Shown in pieces: positions 12,082-25,029 of a DNA stretch of 64,000 bases (position 1 is its first letter; every line of letters begins with the position of its first letter). The DNA lies in contig NW_003101682.1 in assembly GCF_000003855.2 (NCBI RefSeq), positions 4,513,306-4,577,305 of the forward strand, given 5' to 3'. The notes under the pieces were generated by a model. The model made no database searches and was not told the DNA's origin. It saw only the letters and a list, made by a program, of their open reading frames with translations. A program made the position numbers and the translations under genes. Source of the DNA: Blastomyces gilchristii SLH14081 (taxonomy: Eukaryota > Ascomycota > Eurotiomycetes > Onygenales > Ajellomycetaceae).

Positions 12082-13500
12082 TTTCAAGCTCTGTCAGTCA
12101 GCAACTATCTATTATAACTGAAAGAACTAGAAACTTATATACTTCAATCTCTGTGAACTCTACTGCAGACACTCAGAAGCAGTTATCTGAATTATGAATA
12201 ATGTCTATAAAAGAAGTCTCAGAGAACTTATTAATTACTTATAGAACATTATTCTCTATATCTGTAACAGAAGAATTCTCTGAATCTATAAATGAAGTAA
12301 TCTTAGTAAAGAATATTCTTGAGCTTCTCTTACAGAATTAAACTATTTTTCTATAAGAAATACTTACTGTCTGTAAACACTCTTGAACTCAGTCTCTAGA
12401 CATGATTTTCAGAGATACTTATGAACTAAGAAGAAACTTTCTTAAGCTGTGACTGCTTAAGACTATCTATTAAATCATAATTTATAAAAGCTTTTACAAG
12501 TTTGTATTTAAAATTGACTTATAAGCTCAGCTGTGTGATATAAAAGATGAAAAAGCTATTATCTATATAATAACAGATCTCTACTACACAGAAGTCAAGA
12601 ATTGACTGAATTATTTAAAAAATAATTATGAGAGATTCTGCAGATCTGTTCTTAAGATCTATTTAGAGAATAAGTTAAGAAACTCTGTAAGCTGAATAGA
12701 GAATATGTGAAATACAATCATCAATATTAGAAACAGAGATAAGAAATCTCATAAAGACTACTTACAGTACTTTGTAAAATTATAACATGAATTAGAATCT
12801 GTGAAAATAGAGCTCTGAAACAAGATCTGAATAATGATATTTATAAAAAGACTGAATAAAGATATATAAAATAAGCTCATTGAGTAAGACTTTAAACTCT
12901 TAACTCTGAAGAAACTGATAACTCTTACTTATCACTTACAAATCACTGTGAGAATCACAGATCTGTAGAGAGTGAATTACTGATCAGCTTCACAAGAGTT
13001 AGAATAACAGAGATCAGACTTACTGAGAAAAGATAATAAGATATAGAGAGATTTATATCTAACTACTAAGTAAAGAGAGAGCTTTATAAGCTTCTATAAA
13101 TAGAGTGTATAACAGAGAGATTAAGAAAAAAAGTCTCTATTTCATCTATTTCAAATCAGAATATCTTTACATAAACTATTTAAATAAATTAAAATAGAAA
13201 TTTAAGAAGTTATAGACAGAGTCAGTAATAGCCTTCTTAAGAGTCTTAAAGCTGATATCTGAATCTATTACTTCTTAAATGAAAATGTATACTTATAAGA
13301 AGAGATTACACTACAGTACTGCTATTCTGTAAGTATGAAAAGTATTGATAAACTCAGAATCTCAGGTCACTGTAGAGTCTCTAAAGCTTACAGAGTGAAT
13401 AAGTTAAGTGATGAAAACTGAGAATCTGCTCTTATAATAAGCAGAATATAAGAACTCAGATCTAAGAACTGAGAGACTTACAAGAATCATCTTTGAATTG
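12082..13500 (+). pseudogene. Gypsy A (copy A-I) leader and gag region
   Basis: Lies between the primer-site side of LTR c and the protease/RT region, so gag is inferred from position. It is homologous, inverted, to about 55400-56813 of the other gypsy A. The reading frame is densely interrupted, and I could not identify a zinc knuckle with confidence. Confidence 0.6.
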
Positions 13501-15523
13501 CAAGATCTCTTCAGAACTTGAAGAAGATTTACAGAAACTGTGATTATCACAGACATCACAGATAACATATACTTAAGACTTATATCACTTTAAAGATATA
13601 ATTCATACATAACTGTCTATAAGTCAGGTTTATACTTCTGATCAGTGTTAATAGACTTACTTATAAAGATAGAATCAGTTAATGCTGTAAAGTTAATTAG
13701 AGAAGATAAGCTTATCTATATAATAACTTTATAAATATCTGAGAACTTCACAGTTATAAAATCTGAGCTTCAGATATCAGAGAAATACTGAGATGTTACA
13801 GAGATATTCAGTTCAGCTAAGACAGCTAAGCTTTCATCTTACTATGAGAAGAATCTGATAATAGATCTAATAGAAGAGTAGAAACTCTTCTAGAAATTAA
13901 TCTATAAGCTCTCTCATTATAAGGCAGAAGCACTGTGAGCTTATATAAAGAAGAATATAAAGAATAACTTTATCTGATCTTCACAGATCTCTGCAGAAGC
14001 CTCTGTGATATTTATAAAGAAGAAGAATAAAGATCTCAGATTATATATAAACTACTACAATCTGAACTTCAAGACTATGAAGAGTCACTATTCTCTATCT
14101 CTGATTGAGAATGTAATTAACTGTTCTGTGAAAGCTGTCATATTCATATAACTGAATATAATTAATATATATACATAACTGTGAATACAGTCTGAAAATT
14201 AATGAAAGACTGTCTTTAGAACTGCACTGAGATTATTTAAATATCTAGTAATATCTTTTGATTTGACTAATACTCTTATAGTATTTCAGTCTTTTATCAA
14301 TAAAATACTTTATATATATCTGACTATTTTTATTATAATATATCTGAATGATGTAATGATGTATCTTTTAAAGAAGAAAGAACATACTGAGCATGTACAA
14401 ACTGTGTTAAAGGTCTTAGAAAAGACAGAACTGTATATTAAGCTTATAAAGTGCAACTTCATTACTCACTGAATTATTTTTCTAGAATATGTAATCACTG
14501 CAGATAATATTCAGATGAAATCTTTATATATTAAGACTATTCTATCATAACTGAAGCTAACTAGAATTCATAAGATTTAGATTTTTCTAAGCTTTGTGAA
14601 TTTCTATAGATGATTTATTCTTGTATTTATAAGAAACTTCTTAACTCTTACAGATATATTAAAGAGTGAAAATGAGAAGAAGTCATCTTATAAATAATGA
14701 AAAGATTGTTAAGAAGAGAGAGCTGTGAGAACTTTCTTATCTCAGAAGCTCACAGAGTTTTTATAAGATTAAAATAGATATTTATAGATATAGTAATACT
14801 ATTTTACTTTGATTTCTTACTCTTAATCAGATTAAAGACAGATATCTTCTTCTTTATAATTTCAGAAATAGTCTTATAACTACAGTTAAATAAGAACTGA
14901 GTTTCAGTGATCTTTTTCTTATAGAAGATATAACTCACAGAGATTAACTATAACATTTATAATCAGAAGCTTCTTATAATAGGGAAATTCTTTGAATATT
15001 AATATTACTACTTTAAGAACCTTATAAAAGTAATTATTATTGAAACTGATTATATCAGTTTATAATAGTTTACTTTAATTAATAAACTCTTATAATAGCA
15101 GATTTACTGAGCTCAGAAACTGAGTGAGTTCTGATTCAAGATAGAGTATATTAAAAGAACTAAGAACTCAGTAGACAGACTCTCTCACAGATCTGACTAT
15201 ATTAAGAAGATCAGAATAATAGACATAGAGAGACTAGAGAAGATAGAAAATCTTTACAAGATACTTAGACTGAGTGTTATAAAGAGATTAACTGAAGAGT
15301 CTTTTAATTCTCTATAAGAGAAGAGAGAAGATAGAGAAAAGAAGTCTGTATAACTACTCTCTATAACACTGAGAGTTAACATTCTGAGAATCTCTGTAAA
15401 TATTCTTGAGAAGAGTATCTATAATCTGAAGAGTTTGTAGACTTTAAGAAGTATCATAGAAGATCTAGTATAAAAAGAAACAGAGTATAAGTCTTTATAA
15501 GATCTTCTATTCAGATTATCAGA
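13501..15523 (+). pseudogene. Gypsy A (copy A-I) protease, reverse transcriptase, RNase H
   Basis: Plus-strand pol. RT motifs with stops ignored: VIFIKKKNKDLRLYINY near 14010-14060, the active-site region IYLNDVMMYL near 14339-14366, and ELYIKLIKCNF near 14430. The open piece 14263-14472 covers the palm. RNase H begins near 14830 (KTDIFFFIISEI for the 'TDASD..IGAVL' motif), and a linker like 'FKIEYIKRTKNSVDRLSHR' lies near 15130-15190. It is interrupted at 15524 by chimera 1 and resumes at 17428. The stretch before 13860 is probably protease, by position. Confidence 0.82.
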
Positions 15524-15535
15524 ACTGTAACTGAA

Positions 15536-17415
15536 CTCAGCGTGGCTCAGTTGATAAGACTGGTAATCAAGGCCGCACACATTAGAGGTGCGTGGGTTCG
15601 AATCTCACTGCTGACACCTGTCACTTCTTACCTATGAAAGCTCTCATGTAATAGAGGCTGAGTCTAATTAGTAAGGCTTGATGCAGGGTAGAACTCTCTA
15701 CTGCAAGTCAAGTCACTAGTTAAGCAAGATTCTGCAAACACTCATCAGGGCTGATATAGAGTGTCAATGTCTCACTATTCTACTATACATCTGTCAAGAT
15801 TCTAATGATATAGAGTCAAGCCTAATGTAGTGATTATACACTACTTAAGCAAGTCTCTAACTAGAACTGTCATCAGAGCCTAGCTTTCTCTTAAATACAG
15901 AGAATGATTTTGAAAATCATCTGACTAGCAGGTCTAGATACATATCTAGGCCCTAGGCAGGATATTCTGATAGGCTAGAGCCTGCAAGCTCCCTGCTAAG
16001 CCCTAATACTGGCAGAGAGAACTGCAGTCATCAAGTCTATGATTAGTTCCTAACACAGGGCAAGGCCACAACAGCTGATTGATAGGCCTATGAACATCTA
16101 ATGAGGCCGAGATCAGCAACTGAAAGCTTGGTGTGTACATTATCAAGAAAGTGATGACAGTCACTAACTAACATCTCTGAAAATTAGTGACTGGTCTGAG
16201 AGGACAGACACAGTGATTGATTAATTATAGAGGATTAAATGTAATTAGCTTAAGATGCATTCTGCGGGTAGATAGCGCCCGTAGTCTCATAAAAGAGGAA
16301 ATAGTTTGAAAGAGACATGAATATTCTCTGATAGTCAAGCTGCTTTAAAAAGACTTAGAAATAGTCAGATTCATAATGATTAAATAAATCTTGAACTGAT
16401 CTTAAACTCTGTTTTAAAAATTCAAAAGAGAAGAATATCAAAGCTGATAATTCATCTACACTAAGTTCCTGCTCATATGAATATTCATAACAATGAATTG
16501 ACTGATTCAGCTGTAAAAAAGAGTGCAGAATTAAGCAGATCTATTTAAAAAGTTATATTCTGATCTTTTATAAAGAGAAAAATAAAAGAATCTTATTTAG
16601 ATAAGTGAAATAAAAGCTGACAGAAATAAAAGAAGAGTATACATTATTCAAGATTTGAAATAAAACTCAAGTGAAAATCTTGTTCAATTAAATGTAAAAA
16701 GAAAATATTCTCATCTATAATACAGCTGAAATGAGAATATGGCTATTTCAAATCTTATATATAAAGATTTGATGATAGATTTAACTCAATAGAATGCTTA
16801 TTCTGCAATATAAATGAGAATTCTGAGTATATTATAATACACTGTGTGTTATACAATAGTCTCAGAGTCAGATTGAAAGAGAAGTATAATCTAAATCAAT
16901 TAAATATGAGATTCTTATTCTCAACTGAGACAGAAATTAAATATTTAATAGACTTTCTAACAGAAACTCAAGCAGCTATAAGAAAATGACTAAATTCAGA
17001 ATTATCTGAATATGAAGAGAAGAAAATCAATCAGATATAATCTGTTAAAACAGCTATATACTATCTTTTAATAATTTGTTTTGTTACAGTCTTTCTTTAC
17101 TTTATCTTTTTCTTTCAATTTCTTTCTGTCTATCTATTTAATGTGTCTATCTTTAAGACTGTGTTCTCTTTTCCTTTGTCATGATATTGTCAAATGATTT
17201 CAAAGTATCAGAAGATGTTAAAACACTGCAATTTGTAAACAGTTTTTGTATTCTGAGCTGAAATTTTCTGATTTTGCATATCTGAAATTGATGAATGTAT
17301 AATAGTTAACTTTACAGATATAGAAAAAACCCTGAGAACTAAAAGTTCTCAGGTAGATGTCATAGTCTCTGACTGCATACATCTATAATTGAAGAATAAT
17401 AATAATAATAATAAT
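15536..17415 (+). mobile_element. Chimera 1: SINE-like S2 body fused to a truncated LINE
   Basis: One insertion unit with a 12-bp TSD ACTGTAACTGAA (15524-15535 and 17416-17427). Positions 15536-16284 are the S2 body. It opens with a tRNA-type head: A box TGGCTCAGTTGATAAG, B box GGTTCGAATCTC near 15595. It ends ...CGCCCGTAG. From 16285 the sequence is the LINE 3' third: RNase H (NIHNNELTDSAVKK near 16480-16520), C-terminal Cys cluster, 3' UTR and (AAT)n tail. Because the TSD surrounds both parts, they inserted together. Confidence 0.9.
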
Positions 17416-17427
17416 ACTGTAACTGAA

Positions 17428-18055
17428 GAATGAATATACGCAGTATATTTAGAAACTGCTCACAGCAGAGATTAACTCTGCAGAAATAAAGAGTTAAAGA
17501 CACTTAACTAAACTCTTATAAAGAGAATGCTGAATTTATATATCTATAAATAAGTTTCTATGTATAGAACTTATTAAAAGGTAACATGACTCTTCTCTAG
17601 CAGATTATATTATAAACACTAGAACTTATAAATTACTTATAAGAAAATACTTCTGATTAAAGATATAAGAGCTTATGAAGAAGATAGTGAATTCTTATAC
17701 TATTTATCAGAATTCATGAATAGTGAAGTTCAGATTATATAATAAACTTACTTCTCTACTCATTCTACAGAAACATTGAAAATAGCTAGAAATAAACACA
17801 CTTATAAGTCTCTCTGAAAGTAAGAATATATATATTGTCTGTTTTAACAGTGTGCTGATAATAGTAGATCATGTTATCAAGATGACATATTTTATACTCA
17901 CTTATAAGAATTTAAAGTCAAAGAATTTAGCTTATATCTTCATTTATAATATGATTCAGTTATGTGAGTTATCTGTGAATATTATCTCAGAGAGAATTAA
18001 TCTTTACAGAGAAGTTCTGATGTGATCTGATAATTATACTGAAGATCTTATAAGA
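17428..18055 (+). pseudogene. Gypsy A (copy A-I) integrase N-terminal part
   Basis: Continuation of pol after chimera 1. About 17640-17680 reads LIKDIRAYEEDSEF, matching the helix after the integrase zinc site, and further decayed integrase follows. It ends at AGATCTTATAAGA (18043-18055), next to the 3' tail of LINE L4. The uninterrupted form of this site is visible near 52725 in the other gypsy A copy. Confidence 0.75.
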
Positions 18056-18431
18056 TTATTATTATTATTATTCTTCAATTATAGATGTATGCAGTCAGAG
18101 ACTATGACATCTACCTGAGAATCTTTAGTTCTCAGGGTTTTTCCTATATCTATAGAGTCAACTATTATACATTTATCAATTTCAAATATGCAAAATCAGA
18201 AAATTCCAGCTCAGAATACAAAAACTGTTTACAAATTGCAGTATTTCAACACCTTCTGATAGTTTGAAACCATTTGAAAATATTATGACAAAAGAAAAGA
18301 GAACATAGTCTTAAAGATAGACACATTAAATAGATAGAGAAAAGAACAGAAGGAAACAAGTACAGTAAAGAGAGACTATAATAAAACAAAATTATTAAAA
18401 GATGATGTATAGCTGTTTTAACAGACTATAT

Positions 18432-21400
18432 CTAGTCAATTTCCACTTCTTCATATTCAGATACTTCTGAATTCAGTCATTTTCTTGTAGCTGCTCTAGT
18501 TTCTGATAGAAAGTCTATTAAGTATTTAGTTCCTGTCTCAGTTGAGAATAAGAACCTCATATTTAATTGATTTAAATCATACTTTTTCTTTAATCTGACT
18601 CTGAGACTATTGTATAATGCACAATGCATTACAATACACTCAGGATTTTCATTCACATTGCAGAATGAGCACTCTGTTGAATCAAATCTATCATCAAATC
18701 TTTGTATATAAGATTTGAAATAATCATGTCCTAGTTTCAGCTGAATTATAGATGAGAATATTTTCTTTTTACATTTAATTAAACAAGATTTTCACTTTGG
18801 TTTTGTCTCAAATCTTGAATAATGTATACTCTTCTTTTGTTTCTGCCAGCTTTCATTCCACTTATTTAAACAAGATTCTTTTATCTTTCTCTTTATGAAA
18901 GACCAGGACACTGTTTTTTGAATAGATCTGCTTAATTCTGAACTCTTTTTTGCAGCTGAATCAGCCAATTCATTGCCATGAATATTCATATGAGCAGGAA
19001 CTCAATGCAGATGAATTATCAGTTTTAATGTTCTTCTCTTTTAAATTTTCAAAACAGAGTTTAAAATCAGTTCAAGATTCATTTGATCATTATGAATCTG
19101 ACTATTTCTAAGTCTTTTTAAAGCAGCTTGACTATCAGAGAATATTCATGCCTCTTTCAAATCATTTCCTCATTTATGAGATTTTATTTCAATGAGTTTG
19201 AAAGCTTTCACTATTGCAAATAGTTCAGCATCAAAGACTTCAGATTCACAGCCTAAATTTCAGAAATCTGAGATAAAATTAATATTATCTTCAGTATAAG
19301 CAATGCCTGCGCCTAATCTATTCAAATTCTCATTTTTTAAGTCATCTGAGTAGATCAGAATAGAGTCTTTTATATTAATTGTAGAGATCTTCTTCAAATG
19401 CTGTTCATATTCTCTCTCTTTATATAGTTCATTTATTTGTAAGTCTATGAGAGATTCCAGCTTTTCTCTTCAGAGAGATATCTTCTCATGATCAATTTTC
19501 TCAACATTTAATGAAGAAAATTGATTCTTAATAAGTGAACATAGTCTATACAGTTGAGAGGGCATTTTCTTTAAAGTATTATTGTCATTCCAATCAAGAA
19601 ATCTATTTCAATCCAGTTCATTTCCTGAGTTAACTGATGAAAATGAAGAAGAGACTCTTTCTCTGATTATATGATTTGAGCTCATCTTCATGACTCTCAG
19701 AGCATAGTTCATACAGGCCTTTTCAAATTGAATAGCAGGAGGTGGAATTGAAGCTTCAATTTTCATTGCTTTAATAGAAGATGACTTGAATGCTCCCAGA
19801 ATTCTTCTCAAAGCTCTGTTTTGTAGACTTTAAAAGAGTTCAGTGAAGTTTTCTTGATTATTCCATCAAACTTAAACTTCATAATCAGCTACTGAGGTAA
19901 TACAGGCTATGTATAACTGTCTTATAGCCTGAAAGAATAGACCTCTCTCAGTATTTGATAGTCTGATTATACTATTCAATAGTCTCTCTGTCTTGATGAT
20001 TCTTTGTTGAATATGATATTTAAAATTCAACTTGCAGTTTAATCATACTCCTAGTCATTTGACATTTAAACTGGGTTTAATCTCTTTATTCAAAAGAGTG
20101 AGACTTAGTTCTTTCTCATTAAATCTGGGAAAAAAGTGAATTAGCTCAGTTTTATTTATATCAAATTGCATTAGATTGATATCTGCTCTAACAAAGATTT
20201 TCTTTACTGCTTTCTCAATCACTTCTAAATTCTCTTTGATTGTCTTTGAACTGTAGAGTAGATCAATATCATCTACATAACTTGAAGATCTCACTATTCT
20301 CATCTCTCTATTCTTGAATAGATATGCAGTGTATATTGCAAATAAAACAGGTGAGATTGAAGATTCTTATAATACTTCTATTTTTATCTCAGTTTTATCT
20401 TGTTTTCTTCCATCAAAGAATAGTTGTATAATTCTTTTAGACATGAAACAATTGACTCATTTTATTAGAGAAAGTGACAGTTTTAACATCTTCAAAGTTT
20501 GAATCATCTTAGACTTTGACATATGATCAAATGCATCTTGTATATCAATAAAAACTGCAATTGAGACCAGGTCTTCATGCTTTGCTACTTGAATATCATG
20601 AATAACTGAGAGAACAGTATCAATTGCAGAACATTGTTTTCTACCTCTCATTTATTCATTAAATAGAAGAGAATTACTAATAGAGCTTATAAAAGATAAT
20701 CTAGTAGCTATTATCTTTTCTAGAATTTTTTCCAAACAGTTCAACAGAGATATTACTCTATATGACTTAGGAATTGAAGCCTTTCTATTAGGTTTTGCAA
20801 GGATTACTCCAGTAGCTTCTCTCCAGCATTCAGGATGATAATCATTTTTTAAGAGATTGAAAAAGAGCTCAAAATATTCATTCTTCAAGTAGAAATATGT
20901 GTTTTAAATAATTGAGTGATTAATTGAATCAGGCCCTGCAGCAGTTTTAATTGAACTTAAGAATATTACTGACTCTAGTTCATCATATATAAGCTCAGGC
21001 CATTCTCAGTTATTTTCATCAATATATTCATGAAATGACATATTCTCCTCTTCTAAATGTGATGAGTTTTGAAAGAGAATTCTCATAAAAGCTTAATATT
21101 TTTCCTCAAAAGAATTTGCTGTATATAATTCATTCTGAAATTCATATTCTAAGGTTGAAAGCTTTGCTACACTTCTTGTTTTAGTATAGTTAAAGGCTTT
21201 GAAAACTTCTTTTTCTTATGCTTCTTCAAGAAATTTGTTCCAGCAATCTGTTTTGACTTTTTTAATATCTGAAAAATATTCATTTTGAATAGCTTTGAAC
21301 TCTTCATCAGATATTAAGTGATTCTTTCAATCTCTCTTAGCAGTGACTAATTGCTTTCTTTTAGAAGTGATATTCTCATTTCATCAAGGTTTAGAATACT

Positions 21401-22376
21401 CAGAAGACTTTTTCTTTGAAATATTTTCTTCAATACTTGTTAGAAAAATAGATGTAATCAGCTTTACTCTATTCTCAAGCATTTCATTTGATATATCTTG
21501 ACTTTGATTTCAATAGAGCTCACTCTGTCTTTCAGATTTCAGCTATTTTACTCTTTCTTCAACTGCTTTTCAATCAGCTTTTTCAAAGTTATACTGATTA
21601 GAGAGAAGAGGATTTTCACTTCTTTGTTTTTCACTCAGTTCAATATTAAATTGAATAATCTCATGACCTGATTCTGAGGTTTCATTTGAATCAATAAATC
21701 AGTTTATAAGTCTTTTTTCAATTAGATTTTGTGACATGAAAGTTAGATCTATAATAGATTTCTGTTTCATGCCTTTTCTAAAGAATGTTTGTTGATCAGA
21801 CTTGTTAACTAAATCTATTAAATGCTCAAAAGTTAATTCAACCAGTTTATCTGCTCTTACTGCTCTTATACACTCTGAGTTTCATCAGAGATGATGTGTA
21901 TTGAAGTCTTCTGTAATTATAGAGTTTTTTAAGAGAGTTATATTCAAAAATTCTCTATCAATTGTCCAGGTATTGTTGTTTTCTTTCAATGATTTTTCAT
22001 TATAGATATTTATAAGTTGAATAGTATCAAACTCATTATCTTTATCTATAATGTCACTCACTAGAATGTCAGAGTCAGATATGATATCAAATCTCAGATT
22101 AAATTGATATCTTGATCTTTTTCTCTCATAGATTGCTACTCTTGATTTTATCTCAGATTTTTCTGAAAGAAAGTAGTAATAGCTTGAATGAGAAATGATG
22201 TACTTTTACTCAGTATCAAAGTTTGATTCTTGAAGAAGTACAAAGTTAACTTTTTATTCAAATACAATCTGAAGACAAGAATAAATGCAATTTGAGTTTC
22301 TATTCACATTGTTTTGAATAAATGTGATTTTTGAAGAGTTTTTAAACTTTTTTTGTTGTTTTTATTGTACATTCAT
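18432..22376 (-). pseudogene. L4 ORF2: endonuclease, reverse transcriptase, RNase H
   Basis: Decayed pol-like protein of about 1,300 codons that nicks DNA and copies LINE RNA. The chosen start is the ATG at 22376, matched by an open frame in L6. APE endonuclease: ITFIQNNVNRN (about 22320), LLQES (22225) and EDFNTHHLW (about 21890). RT: RGRKQCSAIDTVLSVIHDIQ (20650), VFIDIQDAFDH (20545), active site YVDDIDLLYSS (about 20275). RNase H: SDDLKN (19345), FDAELFAIVKAF-type region (19215), FSDSQAALKRL (19135), HMNIHGNELADSAAKK (18990). C-terminal Cys cluster CSFCNVNENPEHIVMHC near 18665. It is broken by many stops, mainly TGA at Trp. Confidence 0.92.
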
Positions 22377-22405
22377 ACTAAAAGAGAGTGAAGATATAGT
22401 AGAAT

Positions 22406-24004
22406 CTAATCACTATCACCAGATAGTAGATTATAACTATTTTGAAAAGCAGGAATCTCAACTGCTTGCATTCTATCTAGTTTATCATCAGAGTCATTTC
22501 TCAATTCTCTAATCTTAACAGATGTTTGAGAATTCAAATTCTGTTTATATTTAGCTGAAGAATTGAAGTTTGAAGACCTAGATTGTTGAGAGTTTCTTCT
22601 TTTTAAGCTTGCAGTTGTGAATTTACTGGCTTGACTTTTCTCTTCAGTTTTAGATTCACTTTGAGCTTCATCTTTTCTCCAGTTCTTCTGAGTTCTTGGA
22701 GTAAATACACATTCTTTTGAGCTAGATGCATGTTTTTCTTTGCAATTGAAGCACTTAAGCAGAGTATATTAACATATTTCACCTCTTTTTGAGCATGTTT
22801 CATATTTATACTCACTAGTTTTGTGATCTCTAGCACAGAATGCGCATTTCAAGTCTCTGAAACAAGAGATTGCAAAGTGTTCATATCTTTGACAGTTTGA
22901 ACACTGTGTTTGAGCTTTGAGATTCATTCTTGAATCTTTGTATTCATGAACTCTCATTTTCAAACCTGCTACTCTTACTTCAGAGATTCTTGACTGTTCA
23001 AGTGTTTTTATATACACTAGAACAGAGGCATTTCTTCTGCTCTGTCTGAACTCAATTGAATTAAGTCATACAGGCTCTTTTCTCAGTTGAATAGAATTGT
23101 ATTCTTCTAATTCATTTTTGAGAAGCAGCATTCCTTCCTCACAGTCAAAAATTTCAACTGGAATATCATGAAGAATGAATTTGTCTCACTTTTCATCTCT
23201 TTCAGATAGAATTGTTGTATTCAGTAGAGATTCTATTGCTGATTTTCAGAGATTCTCATTCTGAATGAGGAATTCTGCACTGAATTCAGGCATTGTAGTC
23301 AAAATAATAGAGTTTCCAAAGAAAGATGGCTCAATTGAAGCTATGACTGGTTTTTGAACTTCAATATCAGTCATTAACTGAGAAAAGAACTGCTGGTTAA
23401 TTTCATTTCTAATTCTGAAGATAAGATTTGAGTTTAGCTTGTTTTTTTGCAAGCTCTTCTGATTTGAGACTTTGAGAATAAGTCTTCTGTTTCTGAAGAT
23501 TTGAAAGTTCTTTTCTTTTTGCATTTCTTTTTTTTCCTTTCTATGAACAGAGGTCTGAGAAATATTCTTCTCAGTTTTCTCAGAATTTTGAGCAGATTTT
23601 GAACTAGCAGGTTTGAAGACAGCAGATTCTGCTACTTGAGCATATGTTTTTTTCTGATTTGAAGAAGAAGATGAAGAAGTAGAAGATGAAAAAGAGTCAG
23701 TGACTGTACTGGAAGATTTCAATGTTTTTTGAATTGTGTTTGAAATTCCAAGTTTGAACTTGATCACTTCTTGTAGTTGTCTAGCCTGAGCATGAAGAAT
23801 AAACAGAACTTCTTCATTCTCCTCACTCAGACACTGTTTTCTAAGAATTTTGCTTGCTTTTTCCAGTTTCTGTATTTCAAGAACTTGTTGTTTCTCTATT
23901 TCTTCCTTCTTTCTTCTCTTTAGAATTTCAATCTCAGGAACAGCATCTGGGAAAACATCTTTTTCCACATCAACTGAGTGTACTCTTAAACTCATTTTAC
24001 TCAC
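22406..24004 (-). pseudogene. L4 ORF1: gag-like nucleic-acid-binding protein
   Basis: The open N-terminus 24004-23246 (252 aa) has a charged coiled-coil-like helix (about residues 30-80), a Ser run (about 100-115), KTYAQVAESA as in Tad/CgT1-type ORF1 proteins, and a basic stretch followed by a predicted RNA-binding fold. After frame breaks, 23017-22769 carries zinc knuckles (CSNCQRYEHFAISC, then CAFCARDHKTSEYKYETC). The C-terminus ends near 22406 in a frame still open in the copy at 46149-46394. ORF1 packages LINE RNA; this copy is inactive. Confidence 0.88.
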
Positions 24005-24008
24005 TGAA

Positions 24009-24190
24009 TGAAAAGTTGGTCAGACTGTTTCAATTGAGAGATTTATCAGTCTATTTTCAAATGAAAAGTTGGTCAGACTGTTTCAATTGAGAGGTTTATT
24101 AATCTATTTTCAAATGAAAAGTTGGTCAGACTGTTTCAGTTGAGAGATTTATTAGTCTATTTTCAATTGAAAAGTTGGTCAGACTATTTC
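24009..24190 (-). repeat. 53-bp tandem repeat directly upstream of L4 ORF1
   Basis: Three full units (24009-24061, 24062-24114, 24115-24167) plus about 23 bp of a fourth. Each begins TGAAAAGTTGGTCAGACT. Units differ by one to four changes. They lie within 5 bp of the ORF1 start codon, so they belong to the LINE 5' UTR. Confidence 0.93.
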
Positions 24191-25029
24191 AAAAGAAGAA
24201 TGAAAGACTTTTGTGTATAAAACACCTGATTTTTTTCACACTAGTTCAGTAACTAGGTTAGATTTTTGAAGAGAATCTAATAAACTAAAAGTGATTTTTA
24301 AGATAAATTAATAAAATCTTTACAAACTCTTTCTTGGGATACAGTGAGGAAAAGTATGATATCAATTGATAATAAATCAGATGATATGACAGTTTTTGAG
24401 AGAAAAACTGACAAAAAATAAGTCAAATTTTTGCAGAGAAATTGATTAAAACTATTCAATTTTATTCTGAATCATTCAATTCTCCTCACACAACAAGTGT
24501 GCAACTCAAATCAGTCAATAAAGAGTGTAAAAGAGAATTAAGTATTAATGAAAGCTCTTCAGTCACTGAAAAAGTAATTCTTACTTAAAAGAATATGAAA
24601 TTATGACAGAAAACAACTCTGTTTTTAATTCTTTGTAAGAATATTGTGTAAAACCCAGAGAAAAACACCTTACTTTTTCAAGAGAAGTAAAAAACTATTT
24701 CTAAGATCTTTTTTTTATTGCATTAACTGCTGCAGAAGAATGAGATAGAAACTGCTAAGATATACACTACTGTATACTCTCTATCAAGACTTTCCCTCTT
24801 CAGAGTCTTGATATTATAGAGAATATAAGTCTGTTTCTATATAATAATGTAAATATTGCCAGCGGGATGTAGAGGAACTGGTTATTTATATCTCAAAATA
24901 GAAGACTTTGTCAATGATTATATCAATATAGAGTTAATTCTCAAATTCAATAGAAACCTAGTATTGCTGTTCTCAATCTCTTGCAGAATCTATTGAATAT
25001 TGAGGTATTAAAACTAGATTTAATATATC
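24191..25029 (-). other. LINE L4 leader, AT-rich part
   Basis: Noncoding AT-rich stretch between the 53-bp repeats and the GC-rich 5' end. No gypsy A sequence is recognisable in it, and it lacks copies elsewhere in the window. Assigned to the LINE 5' UTR because the TSD partner lies beyond 25733; an unrelated insertion is possible. Confidence 0.5.

Noticed and set aside
18085..18267. A 60-aa frame found identically at 18085-18267 and, inverted, at 50537-50719
   Set aside because: It is an antisense frame in the LINE 3' UTR, identical only because the two LINE tails are nearly identical.
24009..24190. CRISPR-like repeats
   Set aside because: The 53-bp units are directly adjacent with no spacers and lie in a LINE 5' UTR.
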